DNA of 64,000 bases, taken from NCBI GenBank assembly GCA_963575745.1, contig CAUYUJ010009502.1, positions 118,269-182,268 on the forward strand, written 5' to 3'. The DNA comes from Prorocentrum cordatum. Taxonomy: Eukaryota > Sar > Dinophyceae > Prorocentrales > Prorocentraceae. The notes under the pieces are model-generated. The model saw only the letters and a list, made by a program, of their open reading frames with translations. It did not search any database and was not told the origin of the DNA. Within the stretch, counting starts at the first letter, position 1; every line of letters begins with the position of its first letter. This document shows, in pieces, positions 11,686-23,115 of this stretch. The position numbers were made by a program, and so were the translations under genes.

Positions 11686-11707
11686 CTCGAGCTAAGATGG
11701 TCACGGA
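11686..11707 (-). other. Spliced-leader relic upstream of element 1 ORF1
   Basis: The minus strand begins TCCGTGACCATCTTAGCTC and continues GAG. Compared with the 22-nt dinoflagellate spliced leader, 17 of 22 positions match without gaps and all five mismatches are transitions. It lies about 65 nt upstream of the ORF1 reading frame, as expected if a trans-spliced element mRNA was reverse transcribed. Confidence 0.6.
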
Positions 11708-11815
11708 CATCTTGCAAAGATGTAGCAAGGTGACCGGGGTAGAAGCATGCAGTGTAGCACGAAGTTCCTTGAATTGATGGTGGTGCCAGGTGTCGGGTGC
11801 GTCCGGCCCTGCCGC

Positions 11816-11938
11816 CTCCTCCTCCTCCTCCTCCTCCTCCGCCTCCTCCTCCTCCGCCTCCTCCTCCTCCTCCTCCTCATCCGCCTCTCTCTCATCATCA
11901 TCATCATCAGCATCCTCGTCAAAATCATCACCGTCCTG

Positions 11939-12031
<93 letters not shown>

Positions 12032-12093
12032 CCATCATCAGCATCAGCATCAGCATCAGCATCATCATCAGCAGCAGCATCATGATCATCATG

Positions 12094-12136
<43 letters not shown>

Positions 12137-12206
12137 CCACCATCATCATCATCATCAGCAACAGCATCATCATCATCAGTATCATAATCATCATCATCAT
12201 CAGCAG

Positions 12207-12245
<39 letters not shown>

Positions 12246-12557
12246 GATTGTCATCCTCATCAACATCCTCATCATGGTCATCATCGTCATCATAATCATC
12301 ATAATCAGCAGCAGCAGCATCAGCACCATCATCGTCTCATCATCAGTAGCATAATCAGCAGCAGCATCATCAGCATCATCACCATCATCATCAGCATCAT
12401 CATAATATTCAGCATCATCATCAGCATCAGCAGCGGCATCATCCTCGTCATCATCAGCATCAGCATCAGCATCAGCATCAGCGTCATCATCATCATCAGC
12501 ATCATCATCGTCGTCGTCAGCATCACACTCATCATGATTATCATGATCATGATCATG

Positions 12558-12606
<49 letters not shown>
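11816..12606. repeat. (CTC)n then (ATC)n microsatellite, 0.8 kb
   Basis: CTC triplets at 11816-11882 are followed by about 700 bp of CAT/ATC triplets with scattered AGC and GTC variants. ORFs of poly-His, poly-Ile or poly-Met across it are translations of the repeat. Confidence 0.97.
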
Positions 12607-12608
<2 letters not shown>

Positions 12609-13039
12609 TACCCATCCACCCTCCTATCGGATGATGGTAGCACTCAAAAAACAATCCCGATGAGATAGAGAATCGGTAATCATGATTACCAGCTACGCGT
12701 GCATGAGGAAACGCATCCGTTTGCGATGACTCAGGGGCCCTATCGAGCATCAACGGCAATAGTCACATACTGAATGCTATTCCTCGCTGCCACATGTCGA
12801 AAGGCAACGCGAGACCAAAACCATCGGCGGCATCCGATGTGATCCTGCTCTGTGCTAAGCACTAAAGTTTAGATGAGTCCAGCCGAGGCGACGAGACTCC
12901 CAAAGGCCAAGAAGCACTGAAGAACGCGAAAAACCTTAAGATTGAACATCAACTCTCATACACTCGAACCTCAACTCTCCGCCTCGATCCTCATCGATCC
13001 CCTCCTCGCTCCCCCCTCCCTGATCCTCTTCCTCCTCAC
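12607..13039. other. Unique spacer between two ATC arrays, with a perfect 16-bp palindrome
   Basis: No ORF of note. GGTAATCATGATTACC at 12675-12690 is a perfect palindrome. No further feature is seen. Confidence 0.7.
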
Positions 13040-13117
13040 CATCATCATCCTCATCATCATCATCATCATCATCATCACCATCACCATCACCATCACCATC
13101 ACCATCACCATCACCAC

Positions 13118-13169
<52 letters not shown>

Positions 13170-13206
13170 GTCATCATCGTCATCATCGTCATCATCGTGA
13201 TCATCG

Positions 13207-13255
<49 letters not shown>

Positions 13256-13665
13256 TAGCATCATCATCAGCAGCATCATCATCTTCATCATAATCATCAG
13301 CATCATCATCCTCAATATCATCATTATGGTTATCCTCCGCCTTCTCTTCCTCCTCCTCCTCATCATCATCCTCATCATGATCATCAGCATCATCATCATC
13401 GTCATCATCATCAGCAGCATCAGCATCAGCATCAGCATCAGCATCAGCATCAGCATCAGCATCAGCATCATCATCATCATCATCACCACAGCCATCATCA
13501 CCACCATCACCACCATCGCTGCTCGCTTCACGCTCCTCCTCCTCCTCCTCCTCCTCCTCCTCCTCCTCCTCCTCCTCCTCCTCCTATTCGCTTCTCCTCA
13601 TGTCCATTCTCCTCCTCCTCCTCCTCCTCCTCATCCTCTTCCTACTCCTCGTTACGCATCGTCCT
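13040..13665. repeat. (ATC)n then (CTC)n microsatellite
   Basis: ATC/CAT triplets at about 13040-13500 include hexamer runs CACCAT and GCATCA. CTC triplets follow at 13528-13660. In the transcript of the giant gene this is GAG then GAU repeats, starting about 70 nt after the exon 5 donor. Confidence 0.96.
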
Positions 13666-13731
13666 CCTCCTCGCTTCTCGTTCCTAGCTCCTCCACCTCC
13701 TCATTCCTCCTCCTCCAGGGCGGCTGGGAGC

Positions 13732-13765
13732 CATCGATGTTGGAGCCCTCCTTGGCGATGGTGGC
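13732..13765 (-). CDS. Exon 5 of the giant split gene (34 bp)
   Basis: Between acceptor AG (13767-13766, GGCAG|GCC) and a GC donor (13731-13730) the minus strand reads A-T-I-A-K-E-G-S-N-I-D plus one base. Joined to exon 4 it gives IASLK|ATIAKEGSNID, the characteristic (E)LKATI.KE.S.I segment of the dinoflagellate secreted coiled-coil family. The spare G completes a Gly codon with exon 6. It sits between a GTC repeat (transcript sense, upstream) and GAG repeats (downstream). Confidence 0.75.
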
Positions 13766-13804
13766 CTGCCAAGGAACGGCTCGTGGGCTCCCCCCCCTCC
13801 AACT

Positions 13805-13934
13805 TGGGGACGACGACGACGACCACCACCACGTCGATCACCATGTCGGTCACGACGACGACGACGACGACGACGAGTTGGAGGACGACGACGACGACGA
13901 CGACGACGACGAGGACGAGGACGAGGACGACGAG

Positions 13935-14026
<92 letters not shown>

Positions 14027-14148
14027 ATTGCGAGACGTGGAGGCCTTTCTCCCCCAGGCCACCAGTGGACCCATGTGGGCCGTCTTGGGGCGCTCTTGAG
14101 CCGTCTGGACGCGTGTCGATCCCCGAGGAGGAGGAGGAAGAGGAGGAT
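13805..14148. repeat. (GAC)n array and short GAG tract upstream of exon 5
   Basis: About 220 bp of GAC triplets (13805-14030) with a few GAG and GGC variants, then unique sequence, then GAGGAGGAGGAAGAGGAG at 14126-14148. In the transcript the order toward exon 5 is CUC tract, then GUC repeat, then acceptor. Confidence 0.95.
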
Positions 14149-15770
14149 ACCGCGCGTTTGGGCGCTGTTGAGCCGTCTATCCTCAACTCTTCTCCTCAAC
14201 GATGATCCTCGAACCTCTCCTCAAACCGTCTGCCCAAGCCTCCTCACCACCGCCCCGCATCATCAGCCTTCTTTCTCGCCCCGGCTCAGCACTCCTACCA
14301 GACCTCAATCCCAAATATCGTTTTCGCTCTCCTTCCTGACCGTCCTCGTTGCATGCCTCCTCCGACATCCCGCCTCCTCCTGATAGTGAAGATTCCGTGT
14401 GTTCCGACTCCTGTTGCCACTCCTCCTGCCACCACCCGCATCATGTCCATTACCTCCACATCCGTTACCGATACCAGCATATATAGCGCATGTAAACATG
14501 AAAAATGTAGATCCGTATGTACCTACGTATTTACTAAAACGTTCGCGCGCGCTTTGCGCGCGCGCTCAGGTTTTCCAGAAACCCAGCTCGCAGCGAGATG
14601 CCGAGGGTTGGGCGACGGGTCCGGACATGACTTCCGTCCGAAGACGCTACGGAAACAAGTAGTAAGCAGCCTTTCCCTAAGCACGGAGGTATCCAGGAAG
14701 ACGACGGAGAAGACGAGGGGGCCGGTTTGGAGGTCGAGAAGGAGGAGAAGAGTCCAGGGGCATGACGGTGACGAAAACGAGGGCAGAAGGGGAAGCAGTG
14801 GCAGCAGCAGCAGGAGGAGAAGTTAAGTCTTCGAAGACGAAGAGCAGGAGGAGGACACAAAGAGGAAGGGCCACCGTGCCCCTCGTCCACGTATTCCCCT
14901 CACGGTGGCCGTCTGCGCATCCTCCAATCGTGCCTGCGTTGTTGGTGTTAGACCTCTTCAATGACTGTTCGCGTCTCTGCTGAAACCTCTGGGCAGCCTC
15001 TTGGAAACAGTGTTGAAGCCTCTTGGGGTCTCCCTGGGGGCCTCGGGGTCCCCTTGGGGCGGAGCATTCGCCTTCTAGGCCCATATTGGGGCCGCCTTGG
15101 GCGGTCATGGGTGCCTCGTCCTGCCCCCCTCCTCCTCCTGCTCCTCCTCCTGTTCCTCCTCCTCCTCCTCCTCCTCTTTGTCATCCTCGTCGTCGACGTC
15201 GTCTTCAGGGTCGGCGGCACCGGTCGGAACGCCTTCGCAATCAATGATTTTGGCTTCTCGGGGCCCTTAGGACGAGTGCTCTTGGAGACCCCTTAGGCCG
15301 CGTTGGAAACCTTTTGAATCATCTGGAGGCCATCTTGGGCGCGCGAGAGCGAATGTCCGCGTTTCGAACCCGAGTCCTCTTGCGGCTCTTTTCATCGGCG
15401 TCGCGGGAGCCTGTTTGGACGAGACTCGGGCGCCCCGGACCGTCTTGGAGCGCCAGGGAGCGGAACAGGCAGAAACGCTAAAACGCATCAAAAACCAAAA
15501 GCAAATCAACGACGTCGGCATCTTGGGGCCCTCGGAGGAGTGCCCGTGGAGACCCCTCGGGCCGCGTTGGAAACCTTTCGGGCCATCTGGTAGCCATCTT
15601 GGACGCGTAAGAAAGATACTTCCGCGCCTGTAGCCCTCTTGGAGGCCTATCCGGGCCGTCTTCGCGCGTTGTGGGGTCGTCTTGGGCCGCCCCGGGGCGC
15701 CCCTGACGGCCCCCTTCACCCACGCGCAGTCAAGGGCCCCCTTCCCAGGCCCCCTCGCCTCGTGCCCAAG
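14149..15770. other. Non-coding part of intron 4 with a GC hairpin and CCAAGAGG-type words
   Basis: At 14533-14556 a GCGCGCGC-TTT-GCGCGCGC hairpin. A short CTC tract lies at 15118-15178. At 15000-15110 and 15250-15720 the words CTTGGGG, GCCTCTTGG and GGGGCC recur at short intervals; these are reverse complements of the CCAAGAGGCCCC words seen elsewhere. No gene is seen. Confidence 0.6.
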
Positions 15771-16012
15771 GATATATACATATGTATAGATACGTGTATA
15801 TATACACATACATATATATAAATATACGCATGTACATATCATGGATACATGTACATACATACATATACATCTACATACACATATACACAATCATAAACAC
15901 AGACATATACATATACATATATATATATATATATGATTGCCCCCACACACACACACACGCACACACACACACACACACACCACCACCACCACCACCGCCA
16001 CCACCACCGCCA

Positions 16013-16045
<33 letters not shown>

Positions 16046-16632
16046 ACCCACCCACCCACCCGCCCCCACCCGCACACACACACACGCACACACACACACA
16101 CACACACAACCACCACCACCGCCACCACCGCCACCACCCCCCCCCCCCCCCACCCACCCACCCACCACCCCCCCCACCCCCCCCCTCCCCCCCCCACCAC
16201 CCCACCACCACCCCACCCCACCCACCCCACCCCCCACCCCCCACCCACCCCACCCCCACCCCACCCCCACCCCCCCCCCCCACCCCCACCCCCACCCCAC
16301 CCACCCCACCCCCACCCACCCACCCCACCCACCCCAACCCACCCCACCCCACCCCCCACCCCCCCACCCCCCCCACCCCCACCCACCCACCCCACCCACC
16401 ACCACCACCCACCACCCCCACCACCCACCACCACCACCACCACCACCACCACCACCACCACCACCACCACCACCACCACCACCACCACCACCACCACCAC
16501 CACCACCACCACCACCCACCACACCACCCACCAACACCACCACCACACCACCACCACCACCACCACCACCACCACCACCACCCCCCACCACCACCCCCAC
16601 CCCCACCCCCACCACCACCACCACCACATGAT
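15771..16632. repeat. TACATA array followed by (CA)n / (CCA)n array
   Basis: TATACATA-type units at 15771-15935, then CACACA, then about 650 bp of CCA and CCCA repeats, almost free of G on the plus strand. It ends at ATGATCATACATA (16628-16640). Confidence 0.97.
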
Positions 16633-17159
16633 CATACATAGTATCCCCTCCCTCATCTGCTCCCCGCTCTCCGTCGCACTTCCTCATCCTCTTATCTTCC
16701 TTCAGCGGGGTGCGTTGGGGCCTGTCCCGTCAGCTGCTCCTCTCCTTGGGAGGCAAGGACAAAACGATCGAGCGATCGACGTAACATTTTCTCTCGTTTG
16801 CAAGCTTGCTTTCAGTCACTGCCTTGATGAGCGCGCCATCCACCCATCCATCAGCGGGGCAGTGCAACCTCGGGCTGAGGGCGGCGGCGGGGCACTGCAA
16901 CCTCGGGCTGAGGGCGGCACGCTGTCTAGTATTCTCTCGCGCTGGATCCCCGTCCCTCTGCACCCTCAGGAGGGGAATGATGATGAGGAGGAGAGGGATC
17001 AGGAGAGTGAAGAATTCGATAATATGAGCCAGGAGGAAGAGGAGCTAGATAAGACGAGTGCGATCCCGACGATGATGAAGAGATGATGATGATGATGCTG
17101 ATGATGACGATGACGATGATGATGATGAGCAGGACTGCAGAGGATGAAGAACTGAACAC
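16633..17159. other. Unique spacer
   Basis: A near-perfect direct repeat of GCAACCTCGGGCTGAGGGCGGC occurs at about 16864 and 16898. GATGATGA triplets occur at 17080-17130. No gene recognised. Confidence 0.5.
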
Positions 17160-18960
17160 GCTGAGAAAGGGATCATTTTGCACAGGCTCCCAATAGAAAC
17201 CCATTGCGCACAGGCTCTCAGCAGGAATCCTTTTGCACAGGCTCTCAATAGGAAGCCATGTGTATTGCGTTTCGATAGTATTATGTTTGTATTTGCTTTC
17301 AATAGGAATCCTTTTTGCAGAGGCTCTCACTAGGAATCCCTGTGTAGAGGCTTTCAATCGGAATCGTTGCGCAGAGGCTCTCAATAGGAATCCTTTCGTA
17401 GAGGCTCTGAATGAAAATCCTCTTGTGGAAGCTCCCAACAGGAATCATTTTGCACCGGCTCTCAATAGTAATGCAGTAGTCTTGTGTTTCAGTCGGGATC
17501 ATGTTTGTATTGGCTCTCAGTAGGATTTTTTTGTAGAGGCTCTCAATAGGAATCTTTTTGTAGAGGCTCTCAATAGGAATCGTTTTGTAGAGGCTCTCAC
17601 TAGGAATCAATATTGTAGAGGCTCTCACTAGGATTCCTTTTGTGGAGGCTCTCAGTAGGAATCCTTATGTATAGGCTCTCAATGATTATTTAATAGGCTC
17701 TACATGAATCCTTCTGTATAGGCTCTACGTGAATCCTTCTGTATACGAGGCTCTCAATCCTTCTGTATAGGCTCTACATGAATGGTTTTGCACAGGCTTC
17801 CAATAGGAAGCCATTTGTATTGCGTTTTAATAGTAATCCTTTTGTATGGGCATTCAAGAGGAATCCCTTTTGTAAGAGGCTCTCATTCGGAATCCTTGTG
17901 TAGAGGCTTTCAACAGAAATCATTGTATAGAGACTCTCAATGGGAATATTGTCGTGGAAGGTCTGAACAGGAATAATTTTGCACAGGCTTTCAACAGGAA
18001 ACCATGTGTATTGACTTCCAGTAGTATTCATTTTGCATTGGCTTTCAATAGGAACCCTTTTTTGTAGAGGCTATCAATAAGAATTTGTTTGTAAAGGCTT
18101 TCGATCGGAATCCTTTTCGTAGAGGCTCTGAATAGGAATCGTTGTTGTAAAAGGCTCTCAATGGGATTTGTGTGGAGGCTCTCAACAGGAATCCTTTGCA
18201 CAGGCTCTCAATAGGAATACACGTGTATTGGGTTTCAATGGGGATTAGTTTGTAAAGGCTTTCAATCGGATCCTTTCGTCGAGGCTCTCAACAGGAAGCC
18301 TTTCGCATAGGCTCCCAAGAGAAACCCATTTGTATTGGGTTTCAATGAAGCATCTTTTTGTAGAGGCTTTCAATAGGAATTCTTGTTATAGAGGCTCTCA
18401 ATAGGAATCAGGTTGTAGAGGCTCTCAATAGGAAGCCATGTGTACTGCGTTACAAGAATCGTCATTTTGTATTGGCTTTCAATCGGAGTCCTTTTTGTAG
18501 AGGCTCTCAATCGGAATCCTTGTGTAAACGTTTTCAATAGGAATACGGTTGTAAAGGCTGTCGATCGGAATCCTTTTCGTAGAGGCTCTGAATAGGAATC
18601 ATGTTGTCGAGGCTCTCAACAGAAATCCTTTTTGCACAGGCTTTCAAAAGAAGTCCATGTGTATTGCGTTTCGATAGGAGTCGTTTTATATTGGTTTTGA
18701 ATCGGAATCCTTTTTGTTGACGCTTTCAATAGGAATCATGCCGTAGAGGCTTTCAGTAGGAACCGTTGTGTAGAGGCTCTCAATAGGAATCCTTTTTGTA
18801 GAGGCTCTCAATATGAATCCTTTTTGCAGAGGCTCTCACTAGGAATCCTGGTGTAGAGGCTCTAAATAGGAATCCTTTTTGTGGAGGGTCTCACTAGGAA
18901 TCCGTTTGTAAAGGCTCTCAATCGTAATCCTTTGTGTAAAGGCTTTCAATAGGAACCATG
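17160..18960. repeat. 27-bp minisatellite, about 65 degenerate copies
   Basis: The unit is AGGCTCTCAATAGGAATCC followed by TTTTTGTAG. Its 27-bp period keeps one minus-strand frame open, giving repeated IPIESLYKK; longer ORFs there are repeat translations. The array ends next to the A-tract at 18979. Confidence 0.93.
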
Positions 18961-18978
18961 TGGAAGAGAGAGAGATAG

Positions 18979-19020
<42 letters not shown>
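18979..19020. repeat. 42-bp adenine homopolymer
   Basis: Forty-two consecutive A residues directly after the 27-bp minisatellite and a GAGAGAGAGATAG stretch. It looks like a retroposed poly(A) tail, with the minisatellite as the transcribed body, or is simply a mononucleotide expansion. Confidence 0.95.
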
Positions 19021-19022
<2 letters not shown>

Positions 19023-19609
19023 ACACCAAAGCCTTAAGACTGGAAAACTAAAAACAACTTGCAAGCCGTCTTGTCCGCTAAACGGTCGATGTCGACCACC
19101 CACCCGAAGGGCTTGCGCGATGAGACAGAATGCCGTTCAGAAAGTACAGCACAACAGTAACTGCGACAGGAGGAGGACGAGGAGGAGGAGGGGGAGGAGG
19201 GGGAGGAAGGGGAGGAGGGAGAGGAGGGGGAGGAGGAGGGCGAGGAGGGGGAGGGGGGGAGGCGGAGTGGGGAGGAGGAGTCAGCGAAAACGCTTGAGAT
19301 AACCCCAAAAAAATAAAACTATGAGTTCGGGAGAACGTCTGGGGAGGGGGGGGCAAGGTCCTCCCGAAATCATAGTGTTGGTTGGTATGGTTTGTGTTGT
19401 TGGTTTCTTTGGTTGGTTTGGTGTTTTTTTTGTTTTCAAGGGGGTCCGCTGTTTTTTTTTTTTTTTTGCAATGCCGATCAGTTATCGCAGGTCTTCGAAG
19501 GCGTTCGACGAGGAGGGGGGGGAGGAGGAGGAGGAGGAAGAGGAGGAGGAGGAGCGACGACGAGCAAGAAGAAAAATAATAATAGCATGTATGATCATGC
19601 GGGGGGGCT
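19021..19609. other. Low-complexity spacer (GGA-rich, T-tract, GAG)
   Basis: GGA/GAGG runs at 19167-19280 and 19515-19558, T-rich stretches at 19420-19470, and the motif ATGTATGATCATGC followed by a G-run at 19588-19608. No gene recognised. Confidence 0.7.
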
Positions 19610-20545
19610 ACCATCTATATGTATATATATATACATATAAATATATATGTTTATATGAATGGATGTGCATATACACCTAAACACACACAAATACATATAT
19701 ATATGTATATATACATGTACATATACATATACATATACATACACATATACATGTACCTATATATACATACAAATACATATACGTATACATTTACATATAC
19801 ATTTCCATATACAGATACATGCATGTACATGTAGATATACATATACATGCACATGTTATATATGTATATATACACATAAACATATACATATACATATACA
19901 AATATACACCTATGCACATACGTGCACATATACATATACACATGCATATACGTAACATGTACTTATACATATACCTAGACCGGAACCTAGACCTATACAT
20001 AGACATACACAAATACATGTACATATACATATACATATACACCGACATCCGTGGGCATATGCATATACATATGCAAACATATACACATACATATACGTGT
20101 ACATAGACATATGCATATACGTATACGTTTACGTATACATATACATATAGTTATACATACACATATTCATATACATATACATATACATATACCTATGTAC
20201 GTATACAATTGCAATTACAAATACATATACGAATCGTAGACATATGAAAATACACATACATATACATACACACATTCATGCACATATATACACAAGTTAC
20301 AAACATGTAAAGCTGGGCATATGCATGTACATATACATATACATATACATATGCATATACATATACATGTATATATGCATACGCATATACAAATACACAT
20401 AAACCGGCATAATCATATACGGACCTATACATATGCAAATACATACGCAAATACATAACCACATACATCTACATAAACATATACAACTACATCTACATCT
20501 ACAGATACATATACATATACTTATACGTATACGTACACCTATAAA
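19610..20545. repeat. (TACATA)n-type microsatellite, 0.9 kb
   Basis: Degenerate ACATAT and ATACAT hexamers with scattered variants. Open frames rich in Tyr/Ile/His or Met/Tyr/Val are repeat translations. Confidence 0.95.
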
Positions 20546-20569
20546 TTATCCCAGCGCGACCCGACCTAG

Positions 20570-21065
20570 GAGTTGGAGCCTCTGGGAAAGCAACCATGTG
20601 CGGTGCTATGCTATGCGATGCTGCACTGTGATAGGCTAAGTTATGCTGTGCTATGTTATGATGAGCTATGCTACGATGTGTTATGTTATGCCTTGCTTTG
20701 ATATGTTATGTTATGTTGTGTTAATGCTGCGCTGCGCTTTGCTGCGATGCGTTACGCTAAAGTAAGCTAAGCGATGCTAAGCTAAGCTGAGCTAAGCTAA
20801 GCTAGGCCAAGCCAAGCTAAGCTAAGCTAAGATGAGCTAAGTTAAGCTAGGCTAAGCTAAGCTCGGCTAGGTTGGGCAAAGCTAAACTAAGCGAAGCTAA
20901 GCTAAGATGAGATAGGCTAAGCTTAAGCTGAGCCTAGCTTAGCTTAGCTTAGCTAAGCTGGGTGAACCCAGGAGGCGCAACCAGGGGGGCCGCGGGGCGG
21001 GGACTGGGGGAACCGCCCGGGGCGTTTTACACGCTCGGCCCCGCTGAGCAAACACAATAAGAACC
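20570..21065. repeat. ATGCT / GCTAA pentamer array and GC-rich tail
   Basis: Degenerate pentamers shift from (GCTATGTTAT) to (GCTAA)n at 20745-20920. Orientation then flips to TTAGC at 20925-20955, so the two arms can pair. A short GC-rich unique segment (20960-21065) follows with no gene. Confidence 0.88.
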
Positions 21066-21069
21066 CTCT

Positions 21070-21850
21070 AAGCAGAGCCTAGGTAAGGAACTATAGATAT
21101 ACATATGCATATACATATATACCTACATTACGTATATACATGGACATATGCATAAACATGTACCTGCAAATACACATATCCATGTACAGTTGCATATACA
21201 TATACATATGTACATAGAAGAACGCAAATACGTATTAATCTACATATACATATACGTTTACATAAGCAAATACAAATACATATACACCAACATATGCCTA
21301 TACATAAGCATAAACATACGTATACACATGCACATACATATGCAAGTACATATACATATACATATACGTCTACGCATACGTCTACATATGTATATGTATA
21401 TACATATATATGGACCTATATATATATATATATATATATACAAACATACATGTACATATACGCTTATACATGTGCATATACGTGTCCATAGCAATGTTCA
21501 TTTGAAACGGAATATACGTATATTTATACACCAGACATGCCCATATACATGTTCATGTGTATATACATGTGCGTGTACAACTAAAAACACATTTACAAAT
21601 ATGCACAAATATAACTTTGTATACACGTGTATTACTACATATACACATGCATATACATAAACATAAACATATACATATGCGTATGCATACGTGTACAAAT
21701 GCATATCAAGTTGCATGCACATCTACATCGACATCTACGTATGCGCTTACGTACACGTCTACATCTAGGTATATTTATACATGCACATGTACATATACAT
21801 CTTCATATATATATATATATACACACGTATGCATATACATATATATATGT
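21070..21850. repeat. TACATA microsatellite, left part of the split array
   Basis: Degenerate ACATATAC repeats end at TATATATATGT, where YR retroelement 2 begins (21851). The same repeat type resumes at 39031 on the other side of the element, so this was one array before the insertion. Confidence 0.9.
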
Positions 21851-21998
21851 GCCTTTGTCTGCATCCGCCGGCAGTTCGAAACATTGTCTATTGGCAGCTG
21901 TCGGGACAGGCAAGACTCGCCGCTGGCCTGAACTGCGCCGGCAACGCTCGACGATTCTGATCTTAGCACAGCACAAAAATAAGATCCGTCTATCTCCC
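21851..21998 (-). repeat. Split direct repeat B2 (outer 3' end of element 2)
   Basis: 148 bp, GCCTTTG to TATCTCCC on the plus strand. It matches B1 (22141-22287) with few substitutions and a 3-bp length difference near the start. It abuts the TACATA array directly. Confidence 0.88.
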
Positions 21999-22042
21999 AA
22001 TGGACCAAGAAAGGGCGGTGCCAAGGGGGACGGATGGTGGGC

Positions 22043-22140
22043 CCAAGAGAATTTCCTGTGCTAAATGCTACGGAGCATTGCATGGGACAGAGAAATCAAG
22101 GCGGCGTTCTATCTGGAGGCATTTACGCTTGGCCGGTCAT
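22043..22140 (-). repeat. Split direct repeat A2, with second spliced-leader-like copy
   Basis: 98 bp matching A1 (38931-39028) in the same orientation, with about six substitutions. It contains the spliced-leader-like stretch at 22074-22055 (minus). A 44-bp spacer separates it from B2 and it abuts B1. Confidence 0.88.
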
Positions 22141-22287
22141 GCCTTTGCATCCGCCAACAGTTCAAAACATTGTCTATTGGCAGCTGTCGGGACAGGCAAG
22201 ACTCGCCGCTGGCCTGAACTGCGCCGGCAACACTCGACGATTCTGATCTTAGCACAGCACAAAGATCAGATCCGTCTATCTCCCGAA
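22141..22287 (-). repeat. Split direct repeat B1
   Basis: 147 bp, GCCTTTGCATCC to TATCTCCC. Partner of B2. A VGTGKT string in one forward frame is a chance Walker-like match. Confidence 0.88.
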
Positions 22288-22539
22288 TCCGCTATCATAT
22301 AGTGCACCGGCGAAGTCGGTGGAGACAGGAGAGACAGAAAGAGCTACACGAGAGGAAAAATCGTTTGTTTCTAAAGTGCTGTACTAAACAACGGGAGAAG
22401 GCCTCACAGAAACGTTTTGGGTACTCTTGGGTCTTTTCGGTCCTCCATTATCCTCGAACTTTGCCGACTAAAGACGCATGAGGTTGTTGGGTACAACTGC
22501 AAAATCCCTTAGAGCCACCACATCTTCTCCCCAAAGCTT
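22288..22539. other. 3' untranslated part of element 2
   Basis: Unique sequence between B1 and the end of the methyltransferase-like remnant. No ORF or motif was recognised. Confidence 0.5.
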
Positions 22540-23115
22540 TTAGCTCATCGAAATGCCAAGCAAACAAAACGAGCGGGTTTCTTCCACGCTGCGCCGAAAG
22601 CGCACTGGTCCAGCAGAACGTCCTGATGGTCGGGAAAAGCGTGTTTTAATTTCTGGAGCCCAGGGTGTAACCACAGACGCGAAGTAAGCGGGTTCTCCAG
22701 GACCACAGCAATACCCTTTGGTAAAACATCCCAAAGCAATACAACAAGCAAATCCACCATCATGTCTCCTAACTTGACAGCCTCCTCGTCGCAACTTCGC
22801 TAATAGGAAGGGTACACCAGAAGGTTTTTGTCATCATCTCGCAATCGAGGAAGAGGGGGCCGATCTCGAATTCGCGCCCAGGTCGAACAAACGATTCCAA
22901 GCCTGATCAGAGCAAACTCTCCAGTCAGCCCGAAGCGATTCTCCTTCGCTTTGCAATCCTTTGAGATGCTTGCGATGACGGGCGCCTGGGCGAGGTCTGC
23001 GAGCGGGTGGATGCTCTTGTCCCAGCCAACGCCGCCGAAACCCTGGCGCGCCGCACTCCTGGGGGTGCCGCGCGTGCCGCAGTAGAGCTCCTGGACGAGC
23101 CGCGGTCTCTTCCAC
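22540..23115 (-). pseudogene. C-terminal methyltransferase-like domain of YR element 2, frameshifted
   Basis: The first part (minus, to 22801) reads RLVQELYCGTRGTPRSAARQ (motif I-like), GWDKSIHPLADL (motifs II-III) and LGIVCSTWARIRDRP (a degraded PC box), then LRDDDKNLLVYPS and a stop. After a frame change, 22763-22545 reads GIAVVLENPLTSRLWLHPGL and LLDQCAFGAAWKKPARFV. This is the ENP..SRLW..P / D.C.FG..W.K signature that ends this domain in related dinoflagellate elements. The fold resembles C5-cytosine methyltransferases (PC and EN motifs), but the role in the element is not established. Here the Pro before the catalytic Cys is Val and the frame is broken. Confidence 0.66.

Larger units (their letters stand above)
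5400..11707 (-). mobile_element. Decayed DIRS-like (YR) retroelement 1 inside intron 5
   Basis: Order on the minus strand: spliced-leader relic (11707-11686), gag-like ORF with zinc finger (about 11622-10127), fragment of a methyltransferase-like domain (about 10000-9830), RT-RNase H (about 8960-7300) and tyrosine recombinase (6262-5400). Every gene is broken by frameshifts or stops. Terminal repeats were looked for on both sides and not found, so the borders are those of recognisable coding and leader sequence. Confidence 0.75.
2779..13731 (-). other. Intron 5 of the giant gene (10,953 bp, GC-AG)
   Basis: This phase-1 intron begins GCTCCC after exon 5 and ends CCGAG before exon 6. In the transcript its start is rich in GAG and GAU triplets (13660-11816). 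Its last 115 nt contain a CUC-rich tract (2892-2838) complementary to the start. It carries the decayed YR retroelement at 5400-11707 and several minisatellites. Confidence 0.7.

Noticed and set aside
11797-12668. ORFs of poly-His, poly-Ile, poly-Met or poly-Asp (also at 13-14, 51, 53-56 and 60-61.8 kb)
   Set aside because: They are translations of ATC, GAC or CTC triplet repeats, open in several frames and on both strands at once.
15839-16687. Gly/Val/Trp- or Pro/Thr/His-rich ORFs over the CCA array
   Set aside because: Pure repeat translation.
21880-22250. VGTGKT string resembling a Walker A motif, twice on the plus strand
   Set aside because: It lies in the B1 and B2 terminal repeats of the YR element, lacks any ATPase context and is antisense to the element genes.
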